From contig NZ_JBBUKT010000001.1 of NCBI RefSeq assembly GCF_038066715.1, positions 558,001 through 622,000 on the forward strand: a stretch of 64,000 bases of DNA, written 5' to 3'. Under the pieces are notes generated by a model that was not told the origin of the DNA, ran no database searches, and saw nothing but the letters and a program-made list of their open reading frames with translations. The DNA comes from Luteolibacter sp. Y139 (lineage in GTDB: Bacteria; Verrucomicrobiota; Verrucomicrobiia; Verrucomicrobiales; Akkermansiaceae). Shown in pieces: positions 29,803 through 37,800 of this stretch (positions are counted from its first letter, which is position 1; every line of letters starts with the position of its first letter). A program made the translations under genes and the position numbers.

Positions 29803-31950
29803 ATGGCTGAGACCTCTCCAGATTCACCCAAGCAGGTCCGCCCGTTCTTCAGCCCGTTCCGCGCGGGGCTGCGACGGCTGGTGTTCTTCGGCAGCGTCAC
29901 GGTCGTCAATCTCATCGCGACCTACTGGCTCTACGACCTCTTCGAGCGCCTCGGCGTGCACCGCGCCCACGGCCTCCTGCTGATCGTCTTCTTCGTCCTC
30001 AATGGCCTGCTCGTGCTCGGCTCCTTCCACGCCATCTTCGGCGCATGGGACATCCTGTTAGGAAAGAAGCAGGCGGTGCGCATTACCAAGCTCGCCGAGG
30101 AAGCGGGCGATATTCCCCTCACCCGCCGCTACGCGGTGGTGATGCCGGTCTACAATGAGGACAGCAGCCGCTTCTGCGCCCGCATCGAGGCCATCTACCG
30201 CTCGATCGAAGCCACCGGCCACATCGAGGCCTTCGATTTCTTCATCCTCAGCGATACCCGCGACCTCGACCTGTGGGTGCTGGAGGAAACAGCCTGGACC
30301 AATCTTTGCCGCAAGCTCGGCGGCTTCGGCCGCATCTACTACAGGCGTCGTAAGATCAACTCGAACCGCAAGGCCGGCAATATCGGCGACTTCGTCCGCA
30401 CCTGGGGCGGCGGCTACGAGGCCATGGTCGTCCTCGATGCCGACAGCCTCATGGACGGCGCGGACATCCTCAAGATGACCCGCGTCATGGAGGCGTATCC
30501 GAATCTCGGCATCCTCCAGACCCCGCCGAAGCTGATCCGCGGTGCTTCCATCTTCACCCGCCTCCAACAGTTCGCGATGCGCCTCTACGGGCCGCTCTTC
30601 ATCCGCGGCCTCAATTGGTGGCAGCTCGGCGGCGGCAGCTACTGGGGCCACAATGCGCTCATTCGCCTCAAGCCCTTCTCGGACTTCTGCGAGCTTCCCG
30701 ACCTTCCAGGCCGCGAGCCCTTCGGCGGCAAGATCCTTTCCCACGACTTCGTCGAGGCCGCACTCATGGTCTCGCAGGGCTGGGAAGTCTGGCTCGCCTG
30801 GGACATCGAGGGCACCTACGAGGAAGCCCCGCCCACGCTGATCGACCACCTCAAGCGCGACCGCCGCTGGTGCCAGGGGAATCTCCAGCACCTCTGGCTG
30901 ATCTTCGCGCGGAAGCTGCCACTCACCGTCCGTGCCCACCTGTTCATGGGCATCATGGCCTACCTCGGCAGCCCGCTGTGGTTCCTGTTCCTCATCTTCG
31001 GCACGTGGGTGGCCTGGGATCGCGCCGGCAGCCGCCTGAGCAACTACGCCTACGACGGCACCCCGGTCGACCGACTGCTGCACATCGATGGTAATACCCA
31101 GAGCCTGATCCTCACCGGCTTCATCTTCCTGCTGCTGTTCCTGCCGAAGATCCTCGCGGTGATCGGCTCCATCCTGTGCTCCCGCGTCCGCAAGTCATTC
31201 GGCGGCATGATCCCGCTGGTGATCGGCTCGTTGATGGAAACCCTGCTTTCCATGCTGCTCGCGCCCTGCGTGATGGTCGCCCACACCGCCATCGTCGCTA
31301 GCATCGTGCTCGGCCATGCGGTCGGCTGGGGCACCCAGAATCGCGATACCGATGGCACCTCGTGGAGCGAGGCCGCCACCGTCCATGCCATGCCCACCCT
31401 GCTCGGCCTCGCCTGGGCAGCCCTCGCCTGGCACATCAGCCCCACTTTCGCCGCCTGGATGGCGCCCATCCTTTCCGGCCTCATCCTCAGCATTCCCGTC
31501 TCCGTCTGGACCAGCCGCGCCCGCTGGGGGAAGGCCCTGCTCAGAAGCAAGATCCTCGCCACCCCGGAGGAACTCAATCCCCCCAGCGTGATGCAGCTCG
31601 CCGACGTCGCGAAGGCCTCCATCGATCCCGCGCTCGATGCCACCGCCACCGGACGCCATGGCGTTGTCGCTGCCGTGGTGGACCCCTATGTCAATGGCGT
31701 CCACGTCTCGCTGTTGGAGCCCGGCGAAATGACTCCCGGCCAGGAAGCCGTCGTCGAACGCTGCCTCATGGATGGCTGGCAGACCCTCACCAAGGCCGAG
31801 CAGAACGAACTCCTCTACGACGCCCCCGGCATGCTCATGCTCCACCGCGCCGTGTGGCTGCGCCCTGCGGAAGGCATCCACTCCACCTGGACCCAGGCCG
31901 TGGAAAGCTACCGCCACCGCCTCGACGCAGGCTACGACGGGGATCAATAA
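29803..31950 (+). CDS. Glucan biosynthesis glucosyltransferase OpgH/MdoH
   Basis: The 715-residue inner-membrane family-2 glucosyltransferase is shorter than E. coli OpgH (about 850) because it lacks most of the long cytoplasmic N terminus. Two helices (about 25-45 and 55-78) precede the catalytic domain with AVVMPVYNED, ILSDTRD, MVVLDADSLM (the metal-binding D-x-D-type site), SHDFVEAALM and RDRRWCQGNLQHL (the Q-x-x-R-W-type motif). Several further helices follow (about 375-400, 430-450, 460-510, 530-560). It polymerises the beta-1,2-linked glucose backbone from UDP-glucose and moves it to the periplasm, where OpgG acts. It is fourth of nothing in a longer chain: an ABC exporter gene in the same direction begins 80 bp later. 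Confidence 0.95.
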   Translation: MAETSPDSPKQVRPFFSPFRAGLRRLVFFGSVTVVNLIATYWLYDLFERLGVHRAHGLLLIVFFVLNGLLVLGSFHAIFGAWDILLGKKQAVRITKLAEEAGDIPLTRRYAVVMPVYNEDSSRFCARIEAIYRSIEATGHIEAFDFFILSDTRDLDLWVLEETAWTNLCRKLGGFGRIYYRRRKINSNRKAGNIGDFVRTWGGGYEAMVVLDADSLMDGADILKMTRVMEAYPNLGILQTPPKLIRGASIFTRLQQFAMRLYGPLFIRGLNWWQLGGGSYWGHNALIRLKPFSDFCELPDLPGREPFGGKILSHDFVEAALMVSQGWEVWLAWDIEGTYEEAPPTLIDHLKRDRRWCQGNLQHLWLIFARKLPLTVRAHLFMGIMAYLGSPLWFLFLIFGTWVAWDRAGSRLSNYAYDGTPVDRLLHIDGNTQSLILTGFIFLLLFLPKILAVIGSILCSRVRKSFGGMIPLVIGSLMETLLSMLLAPCVMVAHTAIVASIVLGHAVGWGTQNRDTDGTSWSEAATVHAMPTLLGLAWAALAWHISPTFAAWMAPILSGLILSIPVSVWTSRARWGKALLRSKILATPEELNPPSVMQLADVAKASIDPALDATATGRHGVVAAVVDPYVNGVHVSLLEPGEMTPGQEAVVERCLMDGWQTLTKAEQNELLYDAPGMLMLHRAVWLRPAEGIHSTWTQAVESYRHRLDAGYDGDQ

Positions 31951-32030
31951 GCGCTTCAACCTGCTTTGGCAGCAGGCTTATGAACGCGGCGCTTGCACGA
32001 GCGCCATTATGGCGGCTTCTTGTTGGAGAA

Positions 32031-33749
32031 ATGTCCGTCCTTCTCCGTGTCTTCAAACTGGCCCTCGCCTATCCGTGGCGGGCGCTCATCTCCCTGCTCA
32101 TGGCGGTCATCTGCACCATCCTCGTGCTGGTGCTTCCCACCGTCACCAAGGTGCTGGTCGATGATGTGATCGGAAAGGGGCGGCAGGACCTGCTCTTCAA
32201 GACCGGAGCACTCGGCATCGGTGCCATCTTCCTGCGGCAGATTCTCTTCACCTTTCGCACCTACGGCAACAACGCCCTCGAACAGCGGCTCATCCACGAC
32301 CTCCGCACCGCGCTCTACAACAAGCTCCAACGCCTCCCCATCAAGTGGTTCGATACGAACTCGTCCGGCGAAATCATGTCCCGCGTCGCCAGCGATGTCC
32401 CGACCACCGACCGCGTGATCGTTGAAACCATCGACCAGGCAATCCCCGCCGTGCTCCAGTTCGCGATCATGGCCGGCTGGATGTTTTACAACAGTTGGGA
32501 ACTCACCCTCGTCACTCTCGCTCCGCTGCCGATCATCGGCCTGATCACCACCCTCTACTCGAAGCGCGCCGAGCCACGCTGGCGCGAATCCTCCGAAGCA
32601 TCCGCCGATCTCAATGCCCTGCTTCACGACAACCTCGCCGGCATTCGCCAGATCAAGGCCTACACCGTGGAACCGGAAGCGCTCGATCGCTTCGACGCCG
32701 CCAGCCGTCGCGTCGGCGAGAAGCACATGCGCGTGATGAAAGGCCAGGCCATCGTCTGGCCCGGCGTATCGCTGCTCGCCGAGTCCGGCATCATCCTCAT
32801 GCTCGGCTCCGGCGCGTGGTGGGTGCTCCACGGCAAGATGGAGGCAGGCACCCCGATGGCCTTCCTCGTCGCATGGGGGTTCCTCTTCGATCCCATCTCG
32901 CGGATCAACACCCTCACTCAAACCTTCCTCGGCGGCAAAGTCGCCGCGAAGCGCGTCTTCGACATCCTCGACCTCCCGGATGAGATGAACCTCACCGAAG
33001 GCGAACGCCCTTCAACATTCTCCGGACGCGTCGAGTTCCAGGACGCCGGCTTCTCCTACGATCCCGACTCGCCCGCCGTTCAAGGAGTCTCCCTCCTCGC
33101 CGAACCCGGCATGACTGTCGCCCTCGTCGGCCCTACCGGCGCCGGAAAATCCACCGTCCTCAATCTCCTCACGCGCTTCTACGAAACCGACCGCGGCAAG
33201 ATCCTGCTCGATGGCCACGAGATCGAGTCCCTCTCCAAGGAATGGCTCCGCGACCACACCGGCTACGTCACCCAGGAGAGCTTCCTCTTCAACAGCAGCC
33301 TCCGCGAGAACCTCCGCCTCGCGAAGCCCGATGCCACCGATGACGAAATCTGGGCAGCCCTCGAAAACGCCAACGCAGCCCGCTTCGTCCGCGAACTCCC
33401 CGAGCAACTCGACACCGTCGCCGGCGAACGCGGCGTCCGCTTCTCCGGCGGTGAAAAGCAACGCCTCTCCATCGCCCGCGCCCTCCTCAAGAATCCTCCC
33501 CTCCTCTTGTTAGACGAAGCCACCTCCGCTCTCGACAACGAAACCGAACGCCTCGTCCAACAAGCGCTGGAGACCCTCCGCGCCGACCGCACCTCCTTCG
33601 TCATCGCCCACCGCCTCTCCACCGTCCGCAAGGCCGATCTCATCTGCGTCCTCGAAGACGGCCAACTCGTGGAAAAAGGCAAACACGACGACCTCCTCGC
33701 CAAAGGCGGCCTCTACGCCCGCCTCTGCGAAGCCTCCATTCGCGAATAA
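32031..33749 (+). CDS. MsbA/NdvA-type ABC exporter (permease fused to ATPase)
   Basis: The 572-residue half-transporter has six membrane helices in the first ~320 residues, followed by a nucleotide-binding domain. Walker A (GPTGAGKST), Q-loop (VTQESFLFNSS), signature (FSGGEKQRLSIARAL), Walker B (LLLLDEATSALD) and H-loop (IAHRLST) are all intact. Such proteins export lipid A core, peptides, drugs or, in rhizobia (NdvA), cyclic beta-1,2-glucan. Position directly after opgGH makes a glucan or glycolipid substrate an attractive but unproven idea. I start at MSVLLRVFKLAL (32031), preceded by ggagaa; an in-frame ATG at 31979 is possible. The long open frame upstream overlaps opgH and is not coding. 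Confidence 0.92.
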   Translation: MSVLLRVFKLALAYPWRALISLLMAVICTILVLVLPTVTKVLVDDVIGKGRQDLLFKTGALGIGAIFLRQILFTFRTYGNNALEQRLIHDLRTALYNKLQRLPIKWFDTNSSGEIMSRVASDVPTTDRVIVETIDQAIPAVLQFAIMAGWMFYNSWELTLVTLAPLPIIGLITTLYSKRAEPRWRESSEASADLNALLHDNLAGIRQIKAYTVEPEALDRFDAASRRVGEKHMRVMKGQAIVWPGVSLLAESGIILMLGSGAWWVLHGKMEAGTPMAFLVAWGFLFDPISRINTLTQTFLGGKVAAKRVFDILDLPDEMNLTEGERPSTFSGRVEFQDAGFSYDPDSPAVQGVSLLAEPGMTVALVGPTGAGKSTVLNLLTRFYETDRGKILLDGHEIESLSKEWLRDHTGYVTQESFLFNSSLRENLRLAKPDATDDEIWAALENANAARFVRELPEQLDTVAGERGVRFSGGEKQRLSIARALLKNPPLLLLDEATSALDNETERLVQQALETLRADRTSFVIAHRLSTVRKADLICVLEDGQLVEKGKHDDLLAKGGLYARLCEASIRE

Positions 33750-33782
33750 CTAAACACGGCCCGCCTTCAAGGGTACGTAGTC

Positions 33783-33796
33783 CCGGCTTCAGCCGG
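33783..33796. repeat. Short intergenic palindrome between convergent genes
   Basis: The sequence ccggct, tc, agccgg can also pair as gcttca/tgaagc with the bases that follow. It lies in the 80 bp between the ABC exporter and the GspG-like gene, and resembles dispersed repeats of the 'gtagtcccggcttcagccgg' type. Confidence 0.45.
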
Positions 33797-33829
33797 ACTG
33801 AAGCACGTGCGACGCCCTATATTCTATCG

Positions 33830-34348
33830 CTACGTCCTCCGGCTCAACCCACGCCGCACACGAATCACTTCCACCACCGCAAAAACCAGCAACACAATCG
33901 CCAAAGAAAACGGCACCGGATTCTTCTTCAGCCGATTCATCCACGAATCCCGCCACCCATGCTCCTCCGGATCATGGTCCGACCAAGTGTTCCAATCATC
34001 GGGATCGTTCCCTTTTGAATACGAGACACCATCCTTACCACCCGAGTAGAGACCATAATCCTCACCAGCACTGGGCGAGGCGATATAGAAGTAGGGATGT
34101 CCCCATGGATCCGTGGGAATCTTCTTCATAACCTGCGGCCATTTCCTTTCCTTGGGCCAATTGACAGGCCCCTCCACAAGAGCCCTTAGCCCCTCCTCTT
34201 CGGTCGGATATCGCCCGGCATCTACCTTGAACATCTTCAGGGCGGAGCCGATCGCGATGAAATCCTGCAATGGCCGGGTCGTGTGCGCCGCAGCAACACC
34301 ACCCCACATCACCACTACCAAAACCAGTCGTGCCCGCCAACAAACCAT
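33830..34348 (-). CDS. GspG-like domain protein with C-terminal membrane anchor
   Basis: The 172-residue protein has an N-terminal signal peptide (1-21) instead of the pseudopilin prepilin helix. A soluble domain (about 25-125) follows that matches the C-terminal part of the major type II pseudopilin GspG: GRYPTEEEGLRALVEGP, KIPTDPWGHPYFYI and SAGEDYGLYSGGKDG (the calcium-site region). It ends with a C-terminal membrane helix (about 146-165). The lack of a prepilin peptidase site and the inverted topology mean it cannot assemble as a normal pseudopilin. It may be an envelope-anchored derivative of the pseudopilin fold. No other secretion genes are adjacent; the gene is convergent with the ABC exporter. 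Confidence 0.8.
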   Translation of the reverse strand: MVCWRARLVLVVVMWGGVAAAHTTRPLQDFIAIGSALKMFKVDAGRYPTEEEGLRALVEGPVNWPKERKWPQVMKKIPTDPWGHPYFYIASPSAGEDYGLYSGGKDGVSYSKGNDPDDWNTWSDHDPEEHGWRDSWMNRLKKNPVPFSLAIVLLVFAVVEVIRVRRGLSRRT

Positions 34349-34460
34349 TGCACGTAATTACACCCACAGCCGGGAAAATTTGTTAGCGAGAGACGACTTG
34401 TATTCGCGGCGCGGTGGAGTTTCCATTCGCAAACAATCCCACCACGTTCGTCACCCGCAC

Positions 34461-34760
34461 ATGGAAACCGTCCTGCAACTGCCCGATTCCGAAGAACCCT
34501 GCACGATCAAGGAGGTCGTCGACGCGCTCCGCAAGGAGAAGCTCTACCCGCGCCACGAGTCGAAGAACTGGGGCGATTGGATCCACTTCGAAGGCTCGCG
34601 CACGGTGATCAGCATCGAGTCCATGCGCGGCCTCACCAGCTCCGCCACCATCGAGCACTCGGAAGACGAAGCCGAGGAACTCGCCCCTGCCATCCTCCGC
34701 GCCTTCGGCCGCCTGAAGTGGATCGGCATCGGTGAAGACGGCGAGTATCCTTTGGATTAA
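34461..34760 (+). CDS. Small conserved-looking hypothetical protein
   Basis: The 99-residue soluble protein has two segments: EEPCTIKEVVDALRKEKLYPRHESKNW with GDWIHFEGSRTVISIESM, and an acidic C-terminal helix (SEDEAEELAPAILRAFGRL) ending KWIGIGEDGEYPLD. It looks like a small alpha/beta domain. There is no signal peptide or metal ligand cluster. I do not recognise the family. The ATG at 34461 begins the regular part; the upstream frame overlaps the divergent GspG-like gene and is unlikely to be translated. No clear ribosome site precedes it. Confidence 0.6.
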   Translation: METVLQLPDSEEPCTIKEVVDALRKEKLYPRHESKNWGDWIHFEGSRTVISIESMRGLTSSATIEHSEDEAEELAPAILRAFGRLKWIGIGEDGEYPLD

Positions 34761-34770
34761 GTCCGGCACC

Positions 34771-34850
34771 CCTCGGAGCGCCAAGCCCCGGGAGCGCCGG
34801 TCTCCAGGCCGGCCGAATGGTCCCTAACTGCCGGCCCCAAGGGACCGGCA
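34771..34850. repeat. Cluster of GC-rich intergenic hairpin repeats
   Basis: Between the stops of the small hypothetical and the CotH-family gene lie repeated cggagcgcc/gggagcgcc units. Two hairpins accompany them: gccgg...ccggc around the tctcca loop, and ggtccc (34819-34824) with gggacc (34841-34846). These look like dispersed verrucomicrobial intergenic palindromes and may also terminate both convergent transcripts. Confidence 0.5.
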
Positions 34851-34859
34851 CCCAAGTCA

Positions 34860-37800
34860 TCACGGCGCATTCACCGTCACGGCCAGCCGGTAGAACGCCG
34901 CGGGCGAACTATCCAGCGGCACATCCACGGCAAGAACCTCCACGTCGGCATCGCTTCCGAGCACGACCGGCCCTGCCACAAGCGCCGCCCAGTCATTCAA
35001 CTGATGACCGGACTGCGGAGTCACCGTAAGCCCTTCGAGTTCGATCGGCGTTTTCCGCCGGCAGAATACCAGACGCCATCCCTCTGCCGTCCGGATCAGA
35101 TCCGGCGCGCCACGGGTCACGGCGCCTTCGGCATAGCCCGCACGAGCCGACTTCGGCACCAGCGGATCCGTCCCGATCACGTACTCCATCACATTGGCCA
35201 GGCCATCCCCATCGGCATCCGCTTCCGCGCCACTGATGGCTTCATTCTCCAACTGTTCAGAGGAAAACACGGACAACCGCCACGACTCCAAGGTCAAATG
35301 AGGGGGATCCACCGGCGGCGGCGGCGGATCCGTCTCGCCCGGCGAACCATTGACATACGAACTCGGTCGCCATCCGGCCGCGGACTCGAATGCCGACGGC
35401 GGGGCCGTGGGATCTACTGCGACCAGCGAGTGTCCCACTCCGTCGGTCCCCGGATGCCATGCATCGTCGTAGGTGACGTCGAAAAGCGTTTCACCCGCGG
35501 CGCTCTTCAAGCGCAGTCGCTCGCCACCGTTATCAAGATTGCCCTCATACACACCATCAATGGCGATCCCGGTGCCGTAGCGGGCCACAAACGCGGCCGC
35601 GTTCCCCACCAGCAAGACCGTGCCACCGGGTGCCAGAACCTTCTCGCCGAAGGTGAAGGTGAGACCGCTGGAAAACTTGGCTCCCGTCAGATCAATCCCC
35701 TGCGTCCCGATGTTCTTGAATTCGAGGAACTCGAACTGATCGCCATCGGAGAAACCCTCGGCCAGCTCGTCGGCATTCGGCGGCGCCGGATGATACATGA
35801 TCTCCGTCACCCGCAGCGGAGCCGGGCTTTCCGAAACGAAGCTCCGCTCGTTCAGCGCGCTCCACACACTCCCCTGCTTCACCCGGGCCTTCACCGTGAG
35901 CGAGTAGCCGATCTCCGCCGGACCGCTGTAGATAATCGCGGACGGCGCAACGCCATTATTGCCATTGGACTGCCGCGGATCGGTCCCATCCAGCGTGTAG
36001 TAAATCAGGCCGCCGGCATTCGGATTCACCATCCCGAGCTGATAACCCTGAGCCACTTCCCCGCCCTCCTGGCTGAACGTGGGCGCATCGATCGAAGGAT
36101 AGAATCCCTGCGCACGCATCGCGTTCTTCAAGATGGCCGAGTTCTCGGTGGTGCCCGTGCCGGCTGAGGTGCCGGTCTGCATGACGTTGCGCACCCGGTT
36201 CACTTCATTCTGCCATTCCACGGTCGGGCGCGACGGTGGCTCCTGAAGCGTGTCACCCCAGCGCGCGGACTCGCCATAGATCGCATCTTGGATGTAGCCG
36301 TTGATGCGGTTCCACCGCGAGACAGCTTCCGTGGTGCTGAGCGCACCGCCAGCCGAAATGTGCTTCTGCAAGCGGTCGCCAACGAGGGCGATGAAGTTCG
36401 GATTCGCCCGTGCCGCGTGCCAGATCTTCACCGCCGGTGCATCACTCGAAACGGGATTGAGCGATCGGAAGGTCGGATGAACCCAGGCGGTCAGGTTGGC
36501 GCCATTGCCAGCACCCCACGCCGTCTCGCCATCCCAGCCGAAGAACTCGAAGGGCCCTGCCGGAGTGTTCCGATTGGCACCCCACCAGTTATTCGCCGGC
36601 CAGTCATCCATCCCGCTGTAGAAAGAGCACAGCAAGTAATCCACGAACGCCGGCAGATCGACATACTCGCCCAGCTCGGCGTAGTTCGCCGCGTTGGCCA
36701 TGTTCTTCGTCACCAGCGTGGTGAGGAGATAGTCCCAGCGCGTGCTGTCACCGCCGTGGACACCACCGTGATTCACGCTGAACCATTCGGCCTTGTCCCC
36801 GCCGAACTCGCTGGCAGCAAAGTCCGCATCCGGCCGCTGCACGGCATTGTACATCCCCCAATAGATGCCATTGATGAAAAGATGGACGAAGCGCCCCGGA
36901 GTTCCCGGCCGGCCCATCGCGATCTGCGTGGCGCGATACCACTCGTCCTCGCCGTAGGTGCTCGTCGTCGGATTCCAGCTCCGGGCGAAGCTGTGGTTGT
37001 TGCCACCGCGTAGCACGATGTTGTCCACCGCGCGGTTGCCCCTGTCGCCACCCCACGGCACACCGGTGAACATCGCCGAGTCGAACTTAGTGTCCCCATA
37101 CGCCGCCTTGAAGGAAAGCCGCAGCGATCGCTTCATCCGGTCGTGGCTATGGCCTTGGATGCCACAGTCAGCCTGCGTGTTATCGTTCGGGTGCTCGGGA
37201 TCGATGTATTCGACCGAGGCCGCACGCTCGAGGTCGGTGCTGCGGTAGAAGCCACCTTCCCCCGCCGCGTTCCACATGTCAGTCTTCTTCACCACCACCG
37301 AAACCGTGGGAATGTCGGAGAAGCCCTCGATCAGCTCCTCGCGAAACGCCGGATCCGAGGTCAATGTCGGGTCCATCTCGTAGTCATGCATCTGGGTGGC
37401 GACACCACCCGTGCTGATCATGGGATTCGGCCAACCGGCAATCGTCGCCGGCTGCTGGATGATGTCCTGCAAATACAGATACGTCTGGGTCTCCGGCCGC
37501 AGCGAAGTATAGCCGGCCCGATACGCACAGGCACGCACCGTGGTGGTCGTGCTCACCGGGATCGGCGCGGTGTAGATCGTCCCCGTGGTGGCAGTCGGCG
37601 CGGTGCCGTCCGTCGTGTAGCGGATCTGCGCCTCCGTCATCGCCGTCGAAAGCGTGAGCGAAAACGGCGCATTGAAGTAACCGCGCGCCTTGCTGAAGAC
37701 CACCTCAGGCACCAGGCCCAGCGTGCTGGTCACATTCGAAGCTCCCGGCGTCGGCGTCGTGTAATACTCCTCCTTCGTGGTCATGCCAGTGGCGGCCACC

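Noticed and set aside
31362-32030. Long N-terminal extension of the ABC exporter frame
   Set aside because: It overlaps opgH out of frame and lacks membrane or domain features; a good ribosome site supports the start at 32031.
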